From contig NZ_LT629794.1 in the NCBI RefSeq assembly GCF_900106075.1, forward strand, positions 2,873,501-2,937,500: DNA of 64,000 bases, given 5' to 3'. Position numbers and translations under genes: made by a program. How positions within the stretch are numbered: the first letter of the stretch is position 1; every line of letters starts with the position of its first letter. The notes beneath the pieces were generated by a model. It was not told the DNA's origin, did no database searches, and saw nothing but the letters and a program-made list of their open reading frames with translations. Below are positions 46,334-54,704 of this stretch, piece by piece. The DNA comes from Polaribacter sp. Hel1_33_78. Its GTDB lineage: Bacteria; Bacteroidota; Bacteroidia; Flavobacteriales; Flavobacteriaceae.

Positions 46334-47458
46334 ATGAAAATTCAAAGAATTACATATCTCTCTCTAGGAACAAATCAAGGAAATAAGCTTGAAAACCTGC
46401 AAAATGCAATTAATTTAATTGCTGATAAAGCAGGTGCTATTCAGAAAATATCTTCAGTTTATAAAACTGCATCTTGGGGGTTTGAAAGTAATGATTTTTA
46501 CAATATATGCATAAAAGTTACGACCTATCATGCGCCTGAAAGGTTAATGAGTATTCTCTTAAAAATTGAGAATGAGCTAGGAAGAAGAAGAGAAGACTTA
46601 TCAGGTTATACTGATAGAAATATCGATATAGATATTTTACTTTTTGATGATGAAATTATATTCTCAAGAAAGCTTATCGTGCCACATTCAAAAATGTTAG
46701 AACGTAAATTTGTTTTAATTCCTTTGGCAGAAATTGCTGATACCATTATGCATCCAATAGAAAAGAAAACACTTTCTATTTGTCTGAAAAACTGTAATGA
46801 TACATCTGAAGTTTTTAAAATTGATGGAACTTTACTTCGTCCAATTCCTTTATCGGAAAAATACAATTACATCGCTATTGAAGGTAATATTGGGGCAGGA
46901 AAAACATCCTTGTCTAAAATGATGTCTGATGAATTTAATGCAAAAATTGTTTTAGAGCGTTTTGCGGACAATCCATTTTTACCAAAGTTTTATGAAGATA
47001 AAGAACGTTTTGCTTTTCCTTTAGAAATGAGTTTTTTGGCCGATAGGTACCAACAATTATCTGATGATTTAGCGCAATTAGATTTATTTAAAAACCTAAT
47101 TGTCTCTGATTATTATATTTTTAAATCTTTAATATTTGCTCAAATTACTTTGCAAAAAGATGAATATTTATTGTACCGAAAAATGTTTGATTTAATGTAT
47201 AAAGAAATTAGAAAACCAGATTTATATGTTTATTTATATCAAAATACCGATAGACTTTTACAGAATATAAAGAAAAGAGGGAGAGAATATGAGCAGAATA
47301 TCGAGGCTGCATATTTACAAAAAATTCATGATGGTTATAAAAATTTCATAAGCACACAACAAGAATTAAATATTTTAATTATTGATGTGTCAGAAATTGA
47401 TTTTGTAAATAATACTGAAGACTACAGTTACATCCTCAATAAAATAAAAAACACATAA
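46334..47458 (+). CDS. folK: Fusion of FolK (HPPK) and a deoxynucleoside kinase
   Basis: A 374-residue protein with two enzymes in one chain. Residues 1-160 are 6-hydroxymethyl-7,8-dihydropterin pyrophosphokinase: YLSLGTNQGNKLENL at 8-22, and LGRRREDLSGYTDRNIDIDI at 82-101 with the magnesium-binding aspartates. Residues 175-374 are a deoxynucleoside kinase: P-loop GNIGAGKT at 184-191, then FADNPFLPKFYED and a DRYQQ segment. The first makes a folate precursor, the second phosphorylates deoxynucleosides for salvage. Both active sites look complete. The ATG at 46334 directly precedes the HPPK core. It converges with gldC, only 4 bases apart, without a clear terminator. Confidence 0.93.
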   Translation: MKIQRITYLSLGTNQGNKLENLQNAINLIADKAGAIQKISSVYKTASWGFESNDFYNICIKVTTYHAPERLMSILLKIENELGRRREDLSGYTDRNIDIDILLFDDEIIFSRKLIVPHSKMLERKFVLIPLAEIADTIMHPIEKKTLSICLKNCNDTSEVFKIDGTLLRPIPLSEKYNYIAIEGNIGAGKTSLSKMMSDEFNAKIVLERFADNPFLPKFYEDKERFAFPLEMSFLADRYQQLSDDLAQLDLFKNLIVSDYYIFKSLIFAQITLQKDEYLLYRKMFDLMYKEIRKPDLYVYLYQNTDRLLQNIKKRGREYEQNIEAAYLQKIHDGYKNFISTQQELNILIIDVSEIDFVNNTEDYSYILNKIKNT

Positions 47459-47462
47459 ATAC

Positions 47463-47798
47463 TTACTTTTTAAGCTCCAATTTTTCCGCAAAATACTCAC
47501 AAAAATCACGCATGGTAGCACTCATTTTTTGATCATCCGTGGCTCTCTCAAAAGTATCTGCCATGGACACTAAAGTTTGATGATAAAATTGTTTCATTTC
47601 ATCTACCGGCATATCTTTCGTCCACAAATCCATTTTTAAAGTATCTTTTGTCTTATGATCCCAAACAGAGATCATAATTGCTTTTGAAGCTTCATTGTCA
47701 ATTCCACCATCTTTTGCCGTCCAAGAAATATCTTCAGGAACTTTATTTTCATCTAAACCAACTTTAAATTTTATTTCAGAATTGTGTTTAACAGCCAT
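47463..47798 (-). CDS. gldC: Gliding motility protein GldC
   Basis: A 111-residue soluble protein without signal peptide. The sequence (SEIKFKVGLDENKVPEDISW, then MKQFYHQTLVSMADTFERAT) and its place right after gldB match GldC. In Flavobacterium johnsoniae GldC supports efficient gliding and is not absolutely required. Its ATG overlaps the gldB stop by one base. Confidence 0.95.
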   Translation of the reverse strand: MAVKHNSEIKFKVGLDENKVPEDISWTAKDGGIDNEASKAIMISVWDHKTKDTLKMDLWTKDMPVDEMKQFYHQTLVSMADTFERATDDQKMSATMRDFCEYFAEKLELKK

Positions 47799-48757
47799 TA
47801 TTTTTTGGGTTTGTATTTAGATTTATTGAATAAATCAGATTCATTTATTTCTAATAATTCTTGCAAAGATACATCATTATGTTTCATATATGATTTTACA
47901 ATTTGCCATCCAATCCAAACTCCAATTTTACCTGGAGTAGCATTATCTTGCTCGGTATAAAACTTAGAAAAGGGTGCATTTTCAAGAAATCTTTTGTTCA
48001 GTTTTGTATCTGTACTAAACAATAATTTTTTATCAATAAAATACATCCAAACTTGTTCTTCATTTGAAGTTGCCCAATTAAATTTATTTTGAGAATACCC
48101 CATTTTCACATTGTCAGAAATTAATGGTAAATATAAATCTAATAAGTACATTCTTTTCCCTTCCTGAATCATTTTACTAATAAAGTCCCTGTTAATAGAC
48201 GGATAAACTTGTTGGTCTATAATAGCTTTTGCAGCATCTACAACAATATGATCTTTTGAATTATTTTCCTTAATATATTTTGGATAATCTCCATAAAATG
48301 GATGATTTTTCCCAAGGTAAACATCCAAAGAAATTAACAATAAACTATCCGAATAAATAACTCTATTCTCATAATCTATGTTTGTTATCATGGTAATAAT
48401 ATTAGGTGGATTAAAGGTTGGATTGTAATATTTTATGTGTTTAAAAAGCGATGAAATTTGTTTTTCTACAAATGAAAAGTTCTCGTAAATATTCTGAGTT
48501 TCAGCAAATAATTCTTGCTCTTGCTTATCATTAACTTTAATAATCGCTAGACTATCGGTAAATTCTTTTGGAAATAAATAAGGATATTTTTCTTTAACTT
48601 TTGGAAGTGTTTCTTTTGTAGACTCATAGAAATCAACCTCATATCTTTTTATTAAAAAATCAACATTTATTTTAGAAACATCAATTCTAATATCATTTTT
48701 ATCAGAACATGAAAAAAACAAGCACAAAACCATTAAAAATGCAAATAAAAATCTCAT
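47798..48757 (-). CDS. gldB: Gliding motility lipoprotein GldB
   Basis: A 319-residue protein with a lipoprotein signal ending LFFSCSDKN (lipidated Cys17). The pattern KINVDFLIKRYEVDFY and YPYLFPKEFTDSL followed by PGKIGVWIGWQIVKSYM is that of GldB, a lipoprotein essential for gliding in F. johnsoniae. It carries a zinc-protease-like overall fold in some classifications, but I see no HExxH motif here. It is divergent from nadE by 60 bases, a pairing also known in other flavobacteria. Confidence 0.95.
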   Translation of the reverse strand: MRFLFAFLMVLCLFFSCSDKNDIRIDVSKINVDFLIKRYEVDFYESTKETLPKVKEKYPYLFPKEFTDSLAIIKVNDKQEQELFAETQNIYENFSFVEKQISSLFKHIKYYNPTFNPPNIITMITNIDYENRVIYSDSLLLISLDVYLGKNHPFYGDYPKYIKENNSKDHIVVDAAKAIIDQQVYPSINRDFISKMIQEGKRMYLLDLYLPLISDNVKMGYSQNKFNWATSNEEQVWMYFIDKKLLFSTDTKLNKRFLENAPFSKFYTEQDNATPGKIGVWIGWQIVKSYMKHNDVSLQELLEINESDLFNKSKYKPKK

Positions 48758-48817
48758 AAAATTTGTATCTTAGTATCTTAATTTAAAGAACGCTAAAAGT
48801 ACTAAAATAGTTTATTA

Positions 48818-49606
48818 ATGAACACTGAAAAAGTAGCAGAATACATTATTAATTGGTTAAAAGAATATGCAACAAATGCAAAAACAAATGGTTTTGTTGT
48901 TGGTGTTTCTGGAGGAGTAGATTCTGCGTTAACATCCACTTTATGTGCAAAAACAGGTTTACCAACTTTATGTGTAGAGATGCCCATTCACCAAGCAGAA
49001 AGTCAAGTTTCCAGAGCAGAAGAACATATACTACAATTAAAAAAACGTTTTGAGAATGTTTCTGAAGTAAGAGTGAATCTAACCTCTACTTTTGAAGATT
49101 TTAAAAATGTAGTTCCTGGCATAGAGGATTCTACAAAATTAAATTTATCTCTAGCAAATACTAGAGCCCGTTTAAGAATGACTACTTTGTATTATTTTTC
49201 AGGTTTACAAGGGTTATTGGTTGCCGGAACAGGAAATAAAGTAGAAGATTTTGGTGTTGGTTTTTACACTAAATATGGTGATGGAGGCGTAGATTTAAGT
49301 CCAATTGCAGATTTGATGAAATCTGAAGTTTATGAATTAGCTGCGTATTTAGGTGTGCCAAATTCCATACAAAAAGCACAGCCAACAGACGGTTTGTTTG
49401 GCGATAGTAGAACAGATGAAGACCAAATAGGTGCTTCTTACGATGAATTAGAATGGGCTATGAATATGCAAGATAAAGGTAAAATTTTTGAAGATTTCTC
49501 TGGAAGAGAAAAAGAAGTCTTTAAAATATACACAAGACTAAATACAATTAACCAACACAAAATGATGCCAATACCTGTTTGTGAAATACCAACTAATTTA
49601 AAGTAA
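48818..49606 (+). CDS. nadE: NH3-dependent NAD+ synthetase
   Basis: A 262-residue enzyme that amidates deamido-NAD+ to NAD+ with ammonia and ATP. The PP-loop SGGVDSALTSTL is at about 30-41, and NTRARLRMTTLYYFS and GTGNKVEDFGVGFYTKYGDG follow, all typical of NadE. It has no glutaminase domain, so ammonia is the likely nitrogen source. A second open frame in this region is a shadow. Confidence 0.97.
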   Translation: MNTEKVAEYIINWLKEYATNAKTNGFVVGVSGGVDSALTSTLCAKTGLPTLCVEMPIHQAESQVSRAEEHILQLKKRFENVSEVRVNLTSTFEDFKNVVPGIEDSTKLNLSLANTRARLRMTTLYYFSGLQGLLVAGTGNKVEDFGVGFYTKYGDGGVDLSPIADLMKSEVYELAAYLGVPNSIQKAQPTDGLFGDSRTDEDQIGASYDELEWAMNMQDKGKIFEDFSGREKEVFKIYTRLNTINQHKMMPIPVCEIPTNLK

Positions 49607-49804
49607 GTTGACCGCAGTCATTAATTTCTTAATTATTAAAAAAACCTTTTTTTTCTAGAATTTTACCAAATTCAGAATGTAAATAACAGAAATAATATTT
49701 TTATTATTTACAGGGTCTACTTCATTTAAACATTTCACTTTTTTCTCAAGATAAAGGCCTAATTTAAGCTAAATAAAGAAACTATTTAAAAAAATCATTT
49801 ATTA

Positions 49805-49840
49805 GAAAATGCCTTAAACATCAATTATTAAGGCATTTTC
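49805..49840. terminator. Strong terminator between nadE and the small minus-strand gene
   Basis: GAAAATGCCTTAA at 49805-49817 and TTAAGGCATTTTC at 49828-49840 are a perfect 13-base inverted repeat with a 10-base loop. T-rich sequence follows on the plus strand and, read in reverse, also on the minus strand. It is nearly 200 bases past nadE but only 25 bases past the stop of the small gene. Confidence 0.85.
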
Positions 49841-49865
49841 TTTAAATTTTATATTTTACTAATTA

Positions 49866-49997
49866 TTATAATAAGTTCGCAGAAATCATCATTTTTTTAA
49901 TTCTCATATAAGCCCTTCTTTTAGACCCTTTTGAAATTTCAAATGGTAAAAAAATAAATAATTGAATGATTTTTAAGATCTGTAATGTTCTTTTCAT
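49866..49997 (-). CDS. Candidate small protein of 43 residues
   Basis: An ATG-initiated frame of 43 codons. The product starts MKRTLQILKIIQLFIFLPFE, with a hydrophobic stretch at about 6-19 flanked by basic residues, and continues into a strongly basic segment with KGSKRRAYMRIKK. This would suit a small membrane-associated peptide with a basic cytoplasmic or RNA-binding tail. Support for it being real comes from the context: a -7 box about 100 bases upstream and a strong terminator 25 bases downstream. I do not recognise the family, and an open frame of this size can arise by chance. Confidence 0.45.
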   Translation of the reverse strand: MKRTLQILKIIQLFIFLPFEISKGSKRRAYMRIKKMMISANLL

Positions 49998-50094
49998 CAC
50001 TGTAAATTTTAATTCCTAGCGACAACAAGATAACAATTTAAAACAGTTTTTTACATCTTTCTTGAATAAAAAAAATATTTAACTATATGATTGG

Positions 50095-50102
50095 CAAATA
50101 TA
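50095..50102 (-). promoter_or_regulatory. -7 box facing the small candidate gene
   Basis: On the minus strand this reads TATATTTG, an exact match to TAnnTTTG, followed by a leader of about 90 bases to the ATG at 49997. No clear -33 element was found at 17-23 bases. Confidence 0.35.
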
Positions 50103-50429
50103 TACTTGTATTTTTCCTTGGATAATAATTTATAAAAAAATAAAAAGTTATAGTAAACAAGCAGAAATCACCATACTTTTTATTCGAATTATAGCTTTAT
50201 TTTTTTGAACTTTTAAATATGTTAAACGGGAGTTTAAATGGAAATTAAGTTCTCTGTATAATTTGAAAAATTATTTTCATAAGTTCGAATTCTTTCTAAG
50301 CAACAAAAGCATCTTTTACCCTCATATAAAATAGAAAACAATAAAATAAACTTTTAAATGAATTTCAATTATTAGTTTAAGAAAATACTAGGTTGCAATA
50401 TCTTTCAATAAAATTCGTAGAATATAATA

Positions 50430-52442
50430 TTATATAACTCTATTTAATTTTTCAAAAAGTCTCATTTTTAATTGCGTGTAGCTTTTTATCATTTCTAAAT
50501 CGATATTTTTAGATTGACTTTCCATAGCTTCTTTCATCAATTCTTCAATTTTTTGGCCAATTAAAATTCTACGTAAATTAAAAACAGCATCATTAACTGC
50601 TTTATTTAAAACTTCTAAAGCACCCGTAACATTGATGTTTTGCCCCTCCCAATCACTCAATTTCATATTTGGATTTTCTTCATCCATTAAAATAGCAGTA
50701 ACGATAGTTCTTATATCTGGATTTTCATGGTTGATTAAACCATCCATTTCAAGTTTTTCAAATTGATTTAATTGATGAATCATTTCTGCATAAATTTCTT
50801 GGAAAGTTGAATTCGAAAACTCAATTTCGTCATCATGCAAATGAACGTATATTTCTGCAGAAACTAAGTTTTGGTATTTTCTTGTATCAATTTTCTCTTT
50901 ACCATCTTCATTCGTATGAATAACTTCCTCAATGAATTCCACCTCCTCATTGCCATACAAAAGTAAAATTCTTATAATTTCATTCTCAAGTATTGATAGT
51001 TGATCAATTTTTTGAGAAGAAACTTGCCCACCTTTCACCAATCCCATTTGAGCTTGCTCTTGATCCATAAAATATTCTGGAGGTGGCTGATTTGGGTCTA
51101 CATTGTTATAATTTGAACTCGTTTTAGTTTTTTGAAAAGATTCTTTTTTTAATAATTGCGCCAATTCACTAAATAAAACTCGTTCAGAAATATCCATAAT
51201 TCTTGAACATTCTTGCACATAAACTTCCCTTTGAATTCCGTCAGGAATTTTAGAAATACTAGTTACTATATCTCTAATTACACTTGCTTTTTTTATGGGA
51301 TCATTATCTGAATCCTTTAGCAAAAGTGAGACTTTAAAGTTGATAAAATCTTGTGCAGAATTTTCTAAATATTCCTTTAAATCACTATCTGAATGTGATT
51401 TCGCAAAACTATCTGGATCTTCTCCGTCAGGAAATTGAACAACTTTTACATTCATTCCTTGTTCTAGAATTAAATCTATTCCACGAATAGAGGCTCTAAT
51501 TCCCGCTGCATCTCCATCAAAAAGAACAGTAATATTTTTTGTTAATCTGTTTATTAACCTAATTTGATCTGAAGTTAATGCCGTACCAGATGAAGCTACT
51601 ACATTTTCAATTCCTGATTGATGAAAAGAAATTACATCCGTATATCCTTCAACCAAAAAACAATTGTCTTGTTTCGCGATTTCTTTTTTAGCTTGATAAA
51701 TTCCATAAAGGATTTTGCTTTTATGATAAATGTCGCTTTCAGGTGAATTTAAATATTTGGCTGCTTTTTTATCCGCTGTTAAAATACGCCCACCAAAACC
51801 TAAGATTCGCCCAGACATCGAGTGAATAGGAAATAGTACACGTCCTTTAAATCGATCAAATTGTTTATTTTCTTTTACAATGGTCAAGCCTGTTGAGGCT
51901 AAGTATTTTAAATCATAACCTTTTGCTAAAGCCGATTTTGTAAAATTATCCCACTCATCAATACAATAGCCTAATTCAAACTTTTTAATGGTTTCGTCTC
52001 TAAAACCACGTTCTTTAAAATATGATAATCCTATTGCTTTACCTTTATTTGAATTAAGCATTAAATCATGAAAATAATCTTTAGCAAAATTAGACACCAA
52101 AAACATACTTTCGCGTTCATTCATTTGCTCTTTCTGCTCATCGGTTTGCTCAGTTTCTTCAATTTCTATATTGTACTTTTTAGCTAACCATTTTAAAGCT
52201 TCTGGATATGAATAATGCTCATGTTCCATCAAAAAAGAAACTGCATTTCCTCCTTTACCAGTAGAAAAATCTTTCCAGATTTGCTTTACCGGAGACACCA
52301 TAAATGACGGTGATTTTTCATCTGTAAAAGGACTTAATCCTTTAAAGTTACTTCCTGCTTTTTTTAGCTGAACAAATTCACCAATAACCTCCTCGACTCT
52401 TGCAGATTCAAAAACGCGGTCTATAGTACTTCTAGAAATCAT
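50430..52442 (-). CDS. dnaG: DNA primase DnaG lacking the zinc ligands
   Basis: A 670-residue primase that makes RNA primers for replication. The Toprim catalytic core is clear (FLVEGYTDVISFHQSG, VLFDGDAAGIRASIRGIDL with the acidic metal-binding residues), preceded by FKGRVLFPIHSMSGRILGF. The N-terminal zinc-binding domain keeps its outline (NFKGLSPFTDEKSPSF, then WKDFSTGKGGNAVSFL), but the four CHCC ligands are Ser37, Thr40, Asp58 and Thr61. Primase without zinc seems to be common in flavobacteria; DNA recognition by this domain must differ. The C-terminal part contacts the replicative helicase and is divergent. Confidence 0.95.
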   Translation of the reverse strand: MISRSTIDRVFESARVEEVIGEFVQLKKAGSNFKGLSPFTDEKSPSFMVSPVKQIWKDFSTGKGGNAVSFLMEHEHYSYPEALKWLAKKYNIEIEETEQTDEQKEQMNERESMFLVSNFAKDYFHDLMLNSNKGKAIGLSYFKERGFRDETIKKFELGYCIDEWDNFTKSALAKGYDLKYLASTGLTIVKENKQFDRFKGRVLFPIHSMSGRILGFGGRILTADKKAAKYLNSPESDIYHKSKILYGIYQAKKEIAKQDNCFLVEGYTDVISFHQSGIENVVASSGTALTSDQIRLINRLTKNITVLFDGDAAGIRASIRGIDLILEQGMNVKVVQFPDGEDPDSFAKSHSDSDLKEYLENSAQDFINFKVSLLLKDSDNDPIKKASVIRDIVTSISKIPDGIQREVYVQECSRIMDISERVLFSELAQLLKKESFQKTKTSSNYNNVDPNQPPPEYFMDQEQAQMGLVKGGQVSSQKIDQLSILENEIIRILLLYGNEEVEFIEEVIHTNEDGKEKIDTRKYQNLVSAEIYVHLHDDEIEFSNSTFQEIYAEMIHQLNQFEKLEMDGLINHENPDIRTIVTAILMDEENPNMKLSDWEGQNINVTGALEVLNKAVNDAVFNLRRILIGQKIEELMKEAMESQSKNIDLEMIKSYTQLKMRLFEKLNRVI

Positions 52443-52518
52443 TTATTTGGTATGATAAAAGGTAAACAAATATAAGAATAAGATATTTTTATAAAAGTAA
52501 TCTTTCTAAAATAAAAAA

Positions 52519-52542
52519 CCTCACTAATTGAATTTAGTGAGG
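52519..52542 (-). terminator. Intrinsic terminator after clpX
   Basis: CCTCACTAA at 52519-52527 pairs with TTAGTGAGG at 52534-52542. On the minus strand the stem is followed by six T residues. It lies just beyond the clpX stop and before dnaG. Confidence 0.85.
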
Positions 52543-52565
52543 CTTATTTTATTTAATTTTTAAAA

Positions 52566-53801
52566 TTAAGATGCTGCTCTTAATTTCTTTAAAGTCGAAT
52601 TTGATAATTTAGCCTCAGCATAATTTTTAGTTACTTTAAATTCTTTTTCATCAGAACTTGGTAAATCGAACATTGCATCTGTAAATATCGCTTCACATAA
52701 AGAGCGTAAACCTCTTGCTCCTAATTTATATTCTACAGCTTTTCCAACAATATAACCTAAAGCACCTTCTGTAATTGTAAACTCAACATCATCCATTACA
52801 AATAATTTTGCGTATTGTTTAATAATCGAATTTTTAGGTTCTGTTAAAATTGCCCGCAACGTTTCTGCATCTAAAGGATTCATATAACTTAATACCGGTA
52901 AGCGTCCAATAATCTCAGGAATTAAACCGAAAGCTTTTAAATCTGAAGGAATAATATATTGTAATAAATTTTCATGATCAACTTTATCCTCGTCTAAAGA
53001 AGCGCTAAAACCGACAGCTTGCATGTTTAATCGCTTACTTATAATTCTATCTATCCCTGAAAAAGCACCTCCTGCAATAAATAAAATATCTTGCGTATTT
53101 ACTTCAATAAATTTTTGCTCTGGATGTTTTCTTCCTCCTTTTGGTGCAACATTTACAACTGTTCCTTCTAATAATTTCAATAAGGCTTGCTGAACCCCCT
53201 CACCAGAAACATCTCTAGTTATCGAAGGGTTATCTCCTTTTCTCGCAATTTTATCAATTTCATCAATAAAAACGATACCTCTTTCTGCCTTTTCTACATC
53301 ATAATCTGCAGCTTGCAGCAATCTACTTAAAATACTTTCTACGTCTTCTCCTACATAACCGGCTTGCGTTAATACGGTAGCATCTACAATAGAAAAGGGC
53401 ACATTTAACATTTTTGCAATTGTTTTTGCGACTAGTGTTTTTCCTGTTCCGGTTTCACCAACTAAAATGATATTCGATTTTTCAATTTCTACTTCATCCT
53501 CATCTTCTACTTGCAACAAACGCTTGTAGTGATTATACACTGCAACGGCCATTGCACGTTTAGTCTCTACTTGACCAATAATGTATTGATCTAAAAACTT
53601 TTTAATTTCTTGAGGCTTTTTTAGAATTAAATCTTTAGACAAACTGCTAGTTTTTGAATCCGAAACCTCTTCTTCTACAATTCCATGAGCTTGCTCAATA
53701 CATTTATCGCAAATATGAGCATCCATACCCGCAATAAGCAGGTCTGTTTCTACTTTTTTTCGTCCACAAAATGAACATTCTAAACTTTCTTCTTTTGACA
53801 T
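52566..53801 (-). CDS. clpX: ATP-dependent Clp protease ATP-binding subunit ClpX
   Basis: A 411-residue AAA+ unfoldase that feeds substrates to ClpP. The N-terminal C4 zinc finger is complete (CSFCGRKKVE at about 9-18, then CDKC at 31-34), which contrasts with the zinc losses in DnaG and AccD. The core shows Walker A GETGTGKT, Walker B VFIDEID, the pore loop GYVGEDVE and sensor 2 LGARGLRS. A helix with the ClpP-contacting IGF-type loop cannot be placed exactly. It is downstream of clpP in the usual tig-clpP-clpX order. Confidence 0.98.
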   Translation of the reverse strand: MSKEESLECSFCGRKKVETDLLIAGMDAHICDKCIEQAHGIVEEEVSDSKTSSLSKDLILKKPQEIKKFLDQYIIGQVETKRAMAVAVYNHYKRLLQVEDEDEVEIEKSNIILVGETGTGKTLVAKTIAKMLNVPFSIVDATVLTQAGYVGEDVESILSRLLQAADYDVEKAERGIVFIDEIDKIARKGDNPSITRDVSGEGVQQALLKLLEGTVVNVAPKGGRKHPEQKFIEVNTQDILFIAGGAFSGIDRIISKRLNMQAVGFSASLDEDKVDHENLLQYIIPSDLKAFGLIPEIIGRLPVLSYMNPLDAETLRAILTEPKNSIIKQYAKLFVMDDVEFTITEGALGYIVGKAVEYKLGARGLRSLCEAIFTDAMFDLPSSDEKEFKVTKNYAEAKLSNSTLKKLRAAS

Positions 53802-53896
53802 TATATCCTTCTCTCTGTTTAGTCACAACGAATTCATGAATTGATCTCACTTTTAAAAAGAGAGGGCTTCATGCTATTCAAAATAACAAAACTGTT

Positions 53897-54556
53897 TTAT
53901 TTTCTTACTAAAACTTCATCAATCATCCCGTAAGCTTTTGCTTCTTCCGCTTTCATCCAGTAATCTCTATCAGAATCGTCATGAACTTTCTCTATAGTTT
54001 GTCCTGAATGTTTTGCAATAATTGCATACAATTCATCTTTCAATTTCAAAATTTCTCTTGTGGTAATTTCAATATCAGAGGCCTGCCCTTGTGCACCTCC
54101 TAAAGGTTGATGAATCATAACTCTAGAGTGCGGCAATGCAGAACGTTTCCCTGCGGCTCCTGCGCACATTAAAACAGCACCCATAGAAGCTGCCATACCT
54201 GTACAAATTGTTGCTACATCTGGCTTTATAAATTGCATAGTGTCATAAATCCCTAAACCTGCATATACTCCTCCACCAGGGGAATTAATATAAATTGAAA
54301 TATCTTTATTCGCGTCTACACTTTCTAAAAACAATAACTGAGCTTGAATAACATTAGCTACTTGATCATTAATTCCTGTTCCTAAAAAGATAATTCTATC
54401 CATCATTAAACGTGAAAAAACATCCATTTGAGTGATGTTCATCTGACGTTCTTCCATAATATATGGTGTTAAACTACTTGTAATTTTACCAAAATGTGTG
54501 CTATTTATTCCATGATGTTTGGTCGCATATTTTTCGAACTCTTTTCCGTAATCCAT
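53897..54556 (-). CDS. clpP: ATP-dependent Clp protease proteolytic subunit ClpP
   Basis: A 219-residue serine peptidase with the catalytic serine in [11 protein letters not shown], histidine in [12 protein letters not shown] and the aspartate further on in the [11 protein letters not shown] region. It forms a two-ring barrel that degrades proteins unfolded by ClpX. The gene lies 95 bases upstream of clpX. Confidence 0.97.
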   Translation of the reverse strand: MDYGKEFEKYATKHHGINSTHFGKITSSLTPYIMEERQMNITQMDVFSRLMMDRIIFLGTGINDQVANVIQAQLLFLESVDANKDISIYINSPGGGVYAGLGIYDTMQFIKPDVATICTGMAASMGAVLMCAGAAGKRSALPHSRVMIHQPLGGAQGQASDIEITTREILKLKDELYAIIAKHSGQTIEKVHDDSDRDYWMKAEEAKAYGMIDEVLVRK

Positions 54557-54632
54557 TTTGTGATTCTTTTAAATATTTATACTGTAAAGATAAGAAAGTA
54601 TTTGTTAGTTTTTTGTTAATGTAACTAGCTAA

Positions 54633-54660
54633 AAAAACCTAAATTTTTCAATTCAGGTTT
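54633..54660 (-). terminator. Terminator after tig
   Basis: On the minus strand AAACCTGAATT pairs with AATTTAGGTTT (one G-T pair) and is followed by a T run. It lies between tig and clpP, so the two can be transcribed separately. Confidence 0.75.
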
Positions 54661-54673
54661 CTATTATCGTTAG

Positions 54674-54695
54674 ATTCTGAGTACAAGATCAGAAT
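54674..54695 (-). repeat. Short inverted repeat after tig
   Basis: ATTCTGA at 54674-54680 and TCAGAAT at 54689-54695 form a 7-base stem with an 8-base loop, 9 bases beyond the tig stop. No T run follows. It may add to the terminator downstream or protect the transcript end. Confidence 0.5.
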
Positions 54696-54704
54696 TTAAT
54701 TTCA

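Larger units (their letters stand above)
49607..50429. other. 823-base intergenic stretch between nadE and dnaG
   Basis: Very AT-rich and mostly without recognisable structure. It holds a strong bidirectional terminator (49805-49840), a candidate 43-residue gene on the minus strand (49866-49997) and a TAnnTTTG box facing it (50095-50102). From 50103 to 50429 I see nothing beyond AT-rich sequence. No tRNA, repeat array or transposon end was recognised. Confidence 0.6.

Noticed and set aside
50091..50108. TTGGCAAATATATACTTG in the nadE-dnaG gap as a sigma-54 promoter
   Set aside because: The -12 position is off by three bases and the sequence is better explained by the reverse-strand TAnnTTTG box.
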